Below, piece by piece: positions 23,067-32,169 of a DNA stretch of 64,000 bases (position 1 is its first letter; every line of letters begins with the position of its first letter). Location of the stretch: the NCBI GenBank assembly GCA_036925085.1, contig JAUPFP010000012.1, forward strand, positions 1,725,109 to 1,789,108. Reading direction: 5' to 3'. The DNA is from Brachycybe producta. Taxonomy: Eukaryota; Arthropoda; Diplopoda; Playtdesmida; Andrognathidae. Under the pieces are notes generated by a model, which saw only the letters and a program-made list of their open reading frames with translations, was not told where the DNA came from and ran no database searches. The translations under genes and the position numbers were made by a program.

Positions 23067-23316
23067 TAAGTATATCAGCGCCATTTTCAAGAGTAAGATC
23101 CTGAAGACTGTGAGATCTTTTAACGAAGACTAGTGAGGACATAAATACATATTATATTGGCCTAGTTCTCCCGGGCCCGATAGAATTAGTGACCTAGCCA
23201 ATCACTATTGATACTAGAAATAACTCGCTTCGTATCACAAATTAAGCTGATTCTAACAAGGGGGGAAAAGGTCCGTCACACTATAACTATATATTTATAC
23301 AGTATGTTTGCTCCAG

Positions 23317-23403
23317 GACCTGCTTTGTGTTGGCTACGGAAGCTTCTCAAGTAATTCATTAAATTGTGGGACTATTTGCTGTTGGTCTTTAAAGAACTTA
23401 CTG
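23317..23403 (+). CDS. DNAI4: Dynein intermediate chain (WD40), exon b
   Basis: An 87-bp, 29-codon, phase 0-0 exon between acceptor TTGCTCCAG and donor GTAATT. It reads DLLCVGYGSF, then GTICCWSLKN. This is the first WD40 blade of axonemal dynein intermediate chains: DLLAVGYG-x-F, a short variable loop, then G-x-x-CCWSIKNP in DNAI4. Joined to exon a it gives AWNPVDE-DLLCVGYG, exactly the family spacing. No stop codon or frameshift, so it appears functional. Confidence 0.85.
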
Positions 23404-23684
23404 GTAATTAAATTACGTAATAATTATTGAACATGTTGACGATACATTTCAAAATAAACTTTTTATAGAAAGAAATTTAAAAAAATACATTGTCTGCTAA
23501 GCATCATTACTTCAAGTTGGGTCATTTCCAAACTTACTTCAAAAGCTTCTTTTGAAAAATAACAACAAGAAAGGAACTCATGTTCTATTAAAAGTATTTG
23601 CACCATGATTGCAATGCAAAATACCAAGGGAACCCAAAAGGAAAATAAATGAAGGTTGTAATTAAATGACTTTTTTACTTCTAG

Positions 23685-23762
23685 AATCCACGACAAATGT
23701 TTTTTTGCCCGTCTGGTGTATCTTCAATTTGCTTTTCAAAGGAAAAACCAAATGTACTTGCG
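23685..23762 (+). CDS. DNAI4: Dynein intermediate chain (WD40), exon c
   Basis: A 78-bp, 26-codon, phase 0-0 exon between acceptor TTTTTTACTTCTAG and donor GTAAAG. It reads NPRQMFF, then SGVSSICFSKEKPNVLA. In the family the corresponding segment is NP-x-x-PE-x-x-F, SGV-x-x-x-DFS-x-x-x-PN-LA, directly followed by VG-x-x-DG. The exon continues from SLKN in exon b and is completed by CGLLDGSI in the exon at 53303, which puts a 29.5-kb intron between PNVLA and CGLLDG. Confidence 0.85.
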
Positions 23763-24023
23763 GTAAAGAAATTCTATTCATTTTATTCTGTAAAATATTC
23801 TCGAGCATGTACCCAGCCTGAAACTTTATACTGGACCAGTATACTTTTTTCTGCTGGTTTGATGTTCGGGCCATAGGCGTAAGTTGGGGGGGGGGGGGGG
23901 GGAACGGCGCCTGCTGCCCCCAAAAGAACTAAATTAATTTTCTTTTTTTTTTAAAAAAAAACTATTTCTAATTTTTTTTAGACGTTTAACTTGCAATAAA
24001 AATAGGATACAAGTTCCCACATT
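23763..24023. other. Intron start with poly-G tract
   Basis: Intronic sequence. A run of 17 G's is at 23886-23902, followed by CTGCCCCCAAAAGAAC. Similar G-run motifs next to short GC-rich palindromic text occur at about 44110 and 53148 and may be the ends of decayed DNA transposons. Confidence 0.4.
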
Positions 24024-24265
24024 TCGCACCTCGGCTGGAAGCGTGGCACAACTCAAAAAACACTTTTTTTGAGGGGGGATGAGTTTGAGAAGATTCATGG
24101 CTTACTTTGTTGAGCTTCTCACATGCAAAAATCGTTTTAACTATTCACAATATCGGTTTATTTGTCTCCCCTGCAATATATTGAGATAGAAAAAATTCAA
24201 CTTTAAACTCATTTTCCCAAAAAAGTGTTTTTTTTTAGTTGTGCCACTTTTTAGCCGAGGTGCGA
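24024..24265. mobile_element. MITE with about 60-bp inverted termini
   Basis: TCGCACCTCGGCT...GTGGCACAACTCAAAAAACACT on the left (24024 onward) is matched in reverse complement on the right (CTCGCACCTCGGCTAAAAAGTGGCACAAC, ending 24265). The 242-bp unit is non-coding. No clear target duplication. Confidence 0.6.
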
Positions 24266-24836
24266 GTTGTCGCCAATTTATCTCATCCTGTTAATGCTGG
24301 CCATCATGAAGCATTTTTAGTGCCCTAACAGTTCAATCCTTCCAAAAATGCAATTCAATACTAGTTAGATCTTTTTTGTTCTTGGTCCCCCAACTCTAGT
24401 CACCCCACTTTTGGGGAAGCTTTGTTGCGGTACAATGTTGCGGGGCTGCTCCGATTCAATGTTGCAGGGCAGAATCGCTACTCATGCGATTCAGACCCGA
24501 AACATTGTTTCGTGTTCACACCTACACTCGGTTTCACACAAGCTCTTCCTTGCTGAGAGCACATTCGTTTTAATTTTTTTGAACACCATGAAATTGGAAG
24601 ATGGGGCAGGATTTCTAAAATTTATTTCTTTTATTTGCCTTTGTAGTCAGAAGACCATAACATTCCACAAACACAATTTATACAGAAGGTCTTCGATTAG
24701 TTTAACAGTATTTTTAATGGTCCACATCTTTTTTAAGTCTAGTCTTTAATAATTAAAAGGAAACTGAGCAATTTGAGTTTTTGTTCATGTTTCAAAAGAC
24801 GCCCACACTATGAAATGTTTCGCAACAATTATTAGA

Positions 24837-25165
24837 TATATATTAAGCCAGATCTCTGTGTGTGTAACAAAATTTATATAAACGGAATTTATATAAATTT
24901 AAATAAATGAAGAAATGAACAGCTTTTTTTTTCTCAAATTCAACTATATGTTGCACCCTTCCCATCCAAGAACCCCATGATATTAAATTGGAAAGGGGAA
25001 AAGGTTGGAAAGTGTAGAGGGGGAGGGGGAAACGTGGAGGGAGGAAAAAGTGGGAGGGGGTGACTGAAATTGAAATGAAAGGAGTAAAAAAGGAACAAAC
25101 GACACGCATGCGTACAATTGACTGTGAATTTTGCTCCCGTCATTTATGACGGGTTACCCCACTAG
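24837..25165 (+). mobile_element. Helitron-like non-autonomous element, copy A
   Basis: The 5' side is TATATATTAAGCCAGATC plus a GT-rich run. The 3' side carries a perfect hairpin CCCGTCATTTATGACGGG, then TTACCCCA, then CTAG, followed by T. A GC-rich 3' hairpin about 8-10 bases before a CTRR end with insertion before T is the Helitron 3' signature. Five related copies are at 53.6-54.3 kb and 59.7-61.1 kb. No Rep/helicase coding. Confidence 0.65.
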
Positions 25166-26000
25166 TATTTAAATGTTTGCCATTTCGATGGGACTTAAGA
25201 AATATGAATCTGAGCTGACGCGATGCAGCCTTGAAACATTTCAACATTATGTGGGTCTGAATCACAACAGAAGCGATTCAGCCCCGCAACAATGTATTGC
25301 AACAAAGTATACAGTTATGTACTAGTCATTTAGTCCAGTAGCTTGGTGAGGTGATTGTGCACTTTGTGATAAAAGCACCAAACTTCGCAGATATGAAGAA
25401 TTATGTAAAAGACTTGATTTCAGCATGACGCCATTTTGGCGGCCATCTTGGAAAATGGCTGACTTTCATTTTTTTTAATATCTTGGGAACCACAAGCACA
25501 ATTAATGTGTGGATTGTTTATATATGTATGACAGTACACTGCACATATTTGATGTCATACATAATTAACATAGAACGTCCACATTTTTAGATATTATGAT
25601 GTTTTTGGAGAACGTCATTAAAAAATTGTGTATTTCGCTTTATATTATCTTAAGCAGTACAGATGCTTGATTTTAACATTACATGTAACTTCAAGACACA
25701 TGCATTGTGAACATTTCCTTTATTTAATTGTTAAGATTGGCCAATTATTTCCTGAGTTACAGCAATTTTAGTAATAAATGTATCATGTGTGTAACCTTTC
25801 CTATGCTGCTTTAGCTGCATTTTACATGCACAAAAATTTCCTAGAAGTCCCTTTATCTGCAGGTTGATTGATTAGGATTTAACTTAATTTATCTAATCTG
25901 GGTATAGGCTATCTCTCATTTTCTCAGCCATATCGCTAAAATCACTGACTTTATCTCAATATATTAGGAAGTAAAACTCTAAAGCCACTCTATACTTCAG
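25166..26000. other. Intronic stretch without recognised features
   Basis: AT-rich. It contains one CGCCATTTTGGCGGCCATCTTGG patch (about 25431-25453) and no splice-bounded exon, terminal repeats or protein similarity. Confidence 0.4.
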
Positions 26001-26461
26001 GCCACCTTAATACTTCATTCTTTACTGTTCAGTCTGTTCAGTTTCCATTCTATTCTTTCCGTTGGGGTCATATACTTAAAAAACAGTTCAACATTTGGTT
26101 GACATAAAAGGAATGAACAGAATGGATAGAACTTTGCTGAACTTTGGCGGGAAATCTGTTCATGGTAGCCAATAAGAATAACATAGGACATCATAAGCGA
26201 CACCTTATCCTCTTTATTGTCCACTTCCTATTATGAGATGGAGACCTGTGATGCCAGTTTCTCCTATTTTATTAAATAATTATGTTGCCAGTTTTCCTAT
26301 CCTATTTTTCCCTAAGATTTGCCCGATGTATTTCTTGGTGGTCAGTTGTTCATGCTGTTCAGTTTTGTCATTGACAGTATATGAGCTTTCCTTTGACATG
26401 AACTGAATGGACAGAATGGAAAGGAACAAAATGGAATAAAAAGAATGAAGTATAAGGCGGC
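26001..26461. mobile_element. MITE with GCC(A/G)CCTTA termini
   Basis: GCCACCTTAATACTTCATTCTTT at 26001 is inverted as AAAGAATGAAGTATAAGGCGGC at the right end (26461). Matching continues loosely inside (TCCATTCT, TGTTCAGT). The interior has further TGTTCA/TGAACA repeats. Length about 461 bp, non-coding, no target duplication seen. Confidence 0.55.
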
Positions 26462-27344
26462 ATTTAATCATCCATATTTTGAAGTACAATGATTTCTTTT
26501 AAAACCTTTATTAAATTATGGTGTATTTTTGCTGTATGTTTTTAGATACAATGCAGATAAAAACATTTTGTTTTGTTTATTGCAGCACCAGTGGCTGAGT
26601 GGAGATAGTCAATGCAAAGTTTAATGTTAGGCAGCCGGTCATAAAACAAATTCTGCCAAATCCGACTCATGTATTTTTTATCATCATCATCATCATTTGC
26701 CCATCCCCATCCAGTGTGGGATGTGGTCCAGAGAAAAAGGATTCATTAGTACAAACAGTACTTAAGATATCACAATTTCATAATATTATACTGTTAAGCA
26801 TGCCACTGGCCACAACAACAACACACTGCAGTGTACTTTAGCTCAGCACTTCAGCATGCATATTGACTGTGGACACCGATACCTTATTATGTATTTTTGC
26901 AGTTATGACAGTCAAACAATTTAAATAATTCAAATTATCTATAGCATTTGTGGCCTGAAATAATTTACAATATTGTGCCACTCATAATAAAGCACCTTTG
27001 CTTGGAAAAAAAAAAAACTACTGGCCTTACATATATTCCATGTATGTGACTGTGCTGGCATTTACTTGACATGGAAAAAGCAGTACCAATTTACTTAAAC
27101 ACATTTTTACTCAAACTTAATTCTGGAAGAACTGCTTCTTTTGATCAAACAATGTTATTTTCATTTATGATAAATTGATATAAATTAAGCAAGAAAGAAG
27201 CTCTTTTTAAGAAAGTTGTAGGCCTACTCTGGAAAACATTCAACCATCACATGCTGCACTTTTACATGGAAACAAGGAATTCAAGGAACCCTATAGACCT
27301 CCATTGCTTTAATATGTCAAATAACCAATTTTTTTTCATTGTTA
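26462..27344. other. Intronic stretch without recognised features
   Basis: Contains a strong acceptor-like tract ending TTTATTGCAG at about 26585, but the frames after it stop quickly or lack a donor. A short (CAT)n is near 26685. No TE termini identified. Confidence 0.4.
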
Positions 27345-27485
27345 CATGTGTGCGCATGAGTATGCACATGTACACATGTGCGCACATGAGTACGCACATG
27401 TACACATGTGTGCGCATGAGTATGCACATGTATGCGTGCGCACATGAGTACGCACATTTATGCGTGCATGCATAAGTATGCACAT
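27345..27485. repeat. Left remainder of the 30-bp minisatellite
   Basis: Alternating purine/pyrimidine text (GTGCGCATGAGTATGCACATG, TACACATGTGCGCACATGAG and variants), the same motif as 37501-38128. The two blocks are one array split by the gypsy insertion, whose flanks carry ACAT (27482-27485 and 37501-37504). Confidence 0.8.
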
Positions 27486-28169
27486 TGTAACATCCTGTAA
27501 ATCGTGATCCTGCCAAAACCATAGCCTGGGGGGTAAACAACTCTCAACCGTCCCTCCCTCTTCTCTGACTCACCTTTCTGACTCATGCCCAAGCGGCGGA
27601 TTGATACCTAAAGGACCATGGTCACTTGGACCTAGTTACACCTCGCAGGTGTACACAGGTCCAAGGTATAAAAGGACCGTGTTCCTCTTTGTTCCTCAGT
27701 TCTTTCCTTTGCCTGTATTACGAGATAAATTCCGAATCATGGGCATGAGGAGTCACCGTTAGTATCATTAATATTCATCCTTGTATTCTGTGTTTTTTAC
27801 AAGTGATGAATAAAAGTGTTGTAATAAGAAACAGCATTGTCCTTTTGTCTCTATGTAACTAACTTCTCTTCAGAGGCCGGAGGCTTCATAGGGCAGGAGC
27901 TATACGATTCTCAGCAGCTACAACATCTTCTCTTGTCGGTATACCGATGGAGAAAGATGTATATCAGCATCAACCGGAAGAGAGAGAGATGGCCGCCACT
28001 CTCCTGCATCGATTTCACCCCCATGCAGACTACAATCTGTCTCCATCCAGCTCTCTCTACAGCTCGGATCTTCTCTGTGCAGGTACCATACTGTTCAGAG
28101 AAGAAACGAAGTGTGGAAAATGTCATCTAAAGGTTGGTAATAAAAATGGGTTGATGTCAAAAGCTCACA
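27486..28169 (+). repeat. 5' LTR of the 27.5-kb gypsy
   Basis: Starts TGTAACATCC, ends AAAAGCTCACA. TATA box TATAAAA at 27667-27673 (in CCAAGGTATAAAAGGACCG) and AATAAA at 27809-27814 outline a U3-R-U5 layout: transcription probably starts about 30 bases after the TATA box. The U5 part is about 350 bases. Confidence 0.9.
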
Positions 28170-28171
28170 TT

Positions 28172-28187
28172 TGGTGGAGGTGCGGGG
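28172..28187 (+). promoter_or_regulatory. Primer-binding site of the 27.5-kb gypsy
   Basis: TGGTGGAGGTGCGGGG, two T's after the LTR end; shared by all three gypsy leaders in the window. The cognate tRNA was not identified. Confidence 0.65.
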
Positions 28188-28283
28188 TATAGCTCCATCT
28201 GCCTTCTCCGACCTGTAAACAGAAGCCGTCCTTTGTCCTAAGTCTCGTGATTGTGCCTCACGAGGCTTCGTCCGTCCTTTCTA

Positions 28284-28595
28284 TGTTGGAACCACGTATG
28301 GAGACCCTCGATCATGTCAAAGTCAACCGCGTGGTGCCTTTTGTAAAACCGCGTATGGAGACCCTCGATCACGTCAAAGTCAACCGCACGGCGTCTTTTG
28401 TGTTGAAACCACGTATGGAGACCCTCGATCACGTCAAAGTCAACCGCGTGGCGCCTTTTGTAAAACCGCGTATGGAGGCCCTCGATCACGTCAAAGCCAA
28501 CCGCGCGGCGTCCTTTGTGTTGGAATCACGTATGGAGGCCCTCGATCACGTCAAAGCCAACCGCGTGGCTCCGTTTTTTGTGGAATCGCGAAAGA
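28284..28595 (+). repeat. 57/60-bp tandem repeat in the gypsy leader
   Basis: Five units starting GTATGGAG(A/G)CCCTCGATCA at 28296, 28353, 28413, 28470 and 28530. Spacings alternate 57, 60, 57, 60, so a 117-bp dimer seems to have been duplicated. All spacings are multiples of three, and one frame (28247-28651, 134 codons) stays open through the array with alternating 19/20-residue repeats (RMETLDHVKVNR). The corresponding leaders at 10.05 kb and 22.25 kb have only one unit and no such frame, so coding is doubtful. Confidence 0.75.
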
Positions 28596-30345
28596 CACTT
28601 GTGGCTACACACACCACGTGTCGACCATGCGATTCTGTGTCCTGTCCTTAGAGACACGTGGGAAAAGAACTTTTGTCTGCTGACCGCTTAGCACTCGGGA
28701 ACGGGGACAATCGTTTTGGACACACGTGTTTCCGTCCGTGTTTTTGTGTTTTATGTTTCCATTACCATCACCCACTGTTACCTTCATTCTTCTTTAATTT
28801 TCAAAGTGAAAAACCCACTCGACCCTGCTCCGTATCATTGGTTGGTGTGTGGGCAACACTTTAAACAAATTCTTTTTACTCTCCGAGAGGAGTTTGCTTT
28901 GGCAAATAAATCTCATCTACTTATCTATTCACCTATTGATAGGCTTTTAAAGGACGTGTGTGTCTTTTAAAATGTCCTATTATCTTCACTCTTCATCTTT
29001 AATTCTCTAGCAAGTTTTCTTCCTAACTTTGTATCATTGTTAGGGGGCTTACAAGCTTAAACACACTTTTATCTAACCACGTGGGACTTTCTTGTCCCCC
29101 CTTTGTTCTTTGTTCTTTGTCTTTTCATTGTGTTTCCCTTGGGACCCTCTATGTCCCAAGTCATGTTCTTCAATTTCTTCATCATCATCACCTCAATGCA
29201 TCATCACATGAACTTTCTTCATTGGACAGCACTGAAGCCCGGCCGCCATCTTGGATCGACCGGACACTCTTCAAAAAGCGCCAACGGAGCGGTTTTTCGC
29301 TTCATGTGACTCATTATTGTACCTTCTCTCATCGTTTTGTGTTCTCTTCTTCGTTCTTCTCTTCCAGAGGGTTGCACTCACGCGCCCCCTGGTGGAGTTC
29401 CTCTTATTAGAGAAAACTTCTCTTTTCTTTGAATTTTCTCTCTTTTTGTGTTCTTTCTCCTGGCCACCATAAAAACGTGCCCTGGAGGAATTCTTCAAGA
29501 CATCATTATTTTGGACATTGCAATAAACTGAACCGGAAGTGGCCACCACAGCACCACCTACGAACCTTTTCATTCTACTCAATATAGTCCCTCACTGGGC
29601 ACTGACTCTGTCTTTTCTATCCAGAGCCATCCAGCAGTGAGGACACAAAATTTCTACAGTCTGAACATTTCTTCTGGTTCACCAAGCATTTAGCTTGTTG
29701 AACACACTTCCTGATTTACTTTTATTTTAATAAATCTAAATTAAAACTTTTGACGTGCGGTAGCCGCACCTAAGTTTTATACTTTTAAAGTAAATCAGGT
29801 TTCTTTTCTTGCTTCTTTGGAGAGTTCAGCCATCTTGAACTTCTCCTTTGTTTGTTCTTCTTTAGAAAGTTCAGCCATCTTGAACTTTCGTTTCTTTGTG
29901 TGTTCTCTACACACACACTCTTGATTCTTGTTTTCAAGTAAGACTAAAAGTGCGGGCACCGCGCTCTAGCTTTACTCTTCGTATTGCTTGCCTCTTCTTC
30001 AGGCAACTGCAATACACTTTCATTTCCAATTCACTTTCCGCAGTGCAATTCCGATTGGGTGGTGTACCACGCTCGCAATTGCATTGTACATCTGCTGTTT
30101 CTTCTTTGAGACTTTTGGGGATTCTTATAACCTCCACGTGGTCACCAAATACCACGTGTCGAGAGAGATCTTACCAAAATTGACACTCAATAAAGAATTT
30201 ACAGACACACTGTGCCAGTTGGGATCGTCACACCCAACTGAAGAACAACACTAACATCCACACAGCCACTCAAACAACGATACCATCTTTATTAAATGTA
30301 GGTAAAACTATCGTTACTCAGTGTATAAGGGTACGATAGTGTCGG
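28596..30345 (+). mobile_element. Remainder of the long gypsy leader
   Basis: Non-coding, with the GCCGCCATCTTGGAT site at 29244, two GTTCAGCCATCTTGAACTT blocks (about 29825 and 29867), E-box like CACGTGGTCAC (30137) and CAATAAAGAATTTAC (30189). The same order of blocks is found in the other two copies, which argues for a functional leader (packaging, translation or transcription signals). Which of these applies cannot be told. Confidence 0.6.
29710..29799 (+). promoter_or_regulatory. Nested stem-loop in the gypsy leader
   Basis: Outer stem CCTGATTTACTTT (29710-29722) pairs with AAAGTAAATCAGG (29787-29799). Inside, AAAACTT (29743-29749) pairs with AAGTTTT (29772-29778) and encloses GTGCGG-TAG-CCGCAC (29755-29769). 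All three stems are perfect. I did not find the same hairpin in the other two leaders. Confidence 0.6.
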
Positions 30346-31008
30346 TTGCCGACAAAAAGACTGCGATCTACAGCGAGATCAACGGCCAAACCTACAGAAC
30401 ACCGACTTACATTGATTACCACGTGTTGCACGAGCCTCAACATAATGGACGCTAACCCACAACTAACTGGGGCCACCCGGAGGGCTCTTCTGCACTCCAG
30501 GGGCGGCACATATCCATCAGCCTTATGGAGGGCCCATGCAACATCACAGACAAACGGTACACAATACGCCGCATCATCACGTGTGGCTGTCCCACTTGGA
30601 CCCACCATGGATCCAGTCATTCAACCTGGGACCTGGTGGGTGCCACAAAGTGGTGGCACCCAAAGTAATGATGTGCATCAACAGTCTACGCGGCGCACGG
30701 CTCGGTCCACAGACAATAGTACATTACGACGCCTAATGTCATCCGCATACTACTCCAGATACCAACAGGAGCGACCTCCACTACTACCAAATCCACTGCC
30801 CACACAGTCGTGCAATGGTTGCAAACTCAACACCATCATGCATCAACTTAATGAACTAAAAGTACAGATCACTCACATGATGATCATTCATAATGGTACC
30901 CAACCGCCGTCTGCGCCACCACTACTGACTACATGTACTACAACACCACAATATTGCCAATATCGTAGTGGGTCAGACAACTCTTCGCCATACGCTGTCG
31001 GGCACTGA
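30346..31008 (+). pseudogene. Gypsy gag N-terminal frame
   Basis: 220 codons, threonine/glutamine/proline-rich. A more likely start is the methionine at about 30445 (MDANPQLTGATRRALL). The later part has a heptad-like LNTIMHQLNELKVQITHMMI segment comparable with the N-terminal gag of the - strand copy. It stops at 31008 and a second gag-like frame follows after a frameshift. No zinc knuckle. Confidence 0.5.
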
Positions 31009-31065
31009 GAGCCGTACGAGCCCTGCTACAATTCATACTACAGACGACATGCACCAGGTCCATAT

Positions 31066-31488
31066 ATGATACCTGAAGAGCGCGCGTACTATGTACCGCG
31101 CTATACAAACTACGAGCGTATAGAACATCAGTACGCGTACCCGACCTACGATTTCGCGAGGGAGGCCTCCGATACGGACCACAGTAGTGTGGTCACTGTA
31201 CCTGACACACCTCCAGAGACAACCAATTATGACAGAGCACCGGCCGGCATGCCAATAATGATGGTCGACCACATCCCGGAATTAACTTGGGGAATGGACG
31301 ACCTAACTACCTGGCATGGTACCCTTGAGGTCATTAACCTCGCCACCGCCGCCTTGGGTTGCACCGCCAATGAGGTGGTCGCCATCTTAGCCCCAGGTGG
31401 TGGGACTTCACTCCAAGGGCGCCCTTGCTGCCGCCGGATGCTGAAAGACCTATATAGACAACTGAAGAATACTTGCATGCCGCAATAG
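31066..31488 (+). pseudogene. Gypsy gag-like second frame
   Basis: 140 codons: tyrosine/arginine-rich start (PEERAYYVPRYTNYER), acidic TDHSSVVTVPDTPPE, then IPELTWGMDDLTTWHGTLEVIN and LAPGGGTSLQGRP. It ends CAA-TAG at 31486-31488, and the protease continues in the same frame immediately after, so Gag and protease are separated by one TAG. The capsid pattern and CCHC knuckle of the - strand element are not seen, suggesting that a central gag segment is missing here. Confidence 0.5.
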
Positions 31489-32169
31489 ATCGGAGATCAT
31501 AGTGTCAGTGATGACAGTCCGAAAATCACTGTCACTATCAATGGCAAAGAGGTCCGCATGCTCGTAGACACCGGAGCTCATGGTAGCGTAATATCCTAGG
31601 CACTTGCAAAGCGGCTCCAACTCAACATCAAGCCTATGGCTCACAATCCAAGGATCGAGGGAGTTGGAGTTAACACCATCGCCGTGGCAGGGCAAGTTTC
31701 CGCTACTGTGGAGATTGCCGAACAATCTGCCACGGGCCGCCTGCTGGTTATCACTGGCCCACCCGACGCCATTTTAGGCCAAGACCTGGGTAGGGCACTG
31801 AAGCTCCTTGTGTCTATGCAGACCAATAAAGTCTACTTAGATGACGACCTCTTTGAGTCAGCCCTCCGAAGGCAGAGTATTCAGGCGTATATCAAGAGTG
31901 CTCTGGAAGAAATCACGCCAGCCACTCTTGGGGAGTTGGACACCGCTCCCATTGAAGTCAAGCTTATGCAGCAACCGGACGAATATCTAGTAGTCAAAGG
32001 GCTAACGCAGCTCACTGGCCATGGGACAACACTAGTGGAGGTAGAGGCCTCTAGGATCCTCACGGACCAGGATCTTTTCGTGGTCTTTCCCGACGAGAAG
32101 CTACGGGCCTCGAGGGGGTCTGGGTGGTCCCCGGCATTATGCAAGGCCGTAACAGCAACAGCTTCCTAG
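31489..32169 (+). pseudogene. Gypsy protease
   Basis: In frame with the preceding gag piece: ITVTINGKEVRMLVDTGAHGSVIS, with the catalytic DTG at about 31568, then a TAG at 31598-31600. After that come VEIAEQSATGRLLVITG, DAILGQDLGRALKLL and KVYLDDDLFESALRR. The last residues (about 32110-32169) leave the true frame: the pol frame has EGVWVVPGI here, reached by a -1 shift at the GAGGGGGTC run (about 32111-32119). Same domain as 18511-19123. Confidence 0.8.

Noticed and set aside
23463-23874. Two - strand frames of 77 and 70 residues
   Set aside because: They overlap the + strand dynein exon c and its flanks; the + strand reading has splice sites and family similarity, the - strand has none.
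26586-26640. Possible exon after TTTGTTTATTGCAG
   Set aside because: Excellent acceptor, but all frames either stop at once or lack a donor, and the flanking dynein exons c and d already join without a gap.
27251-27540. Overlapping frames on both strands at the left minisatellite
   Set aside because: Repeat-driven, as for the right block.
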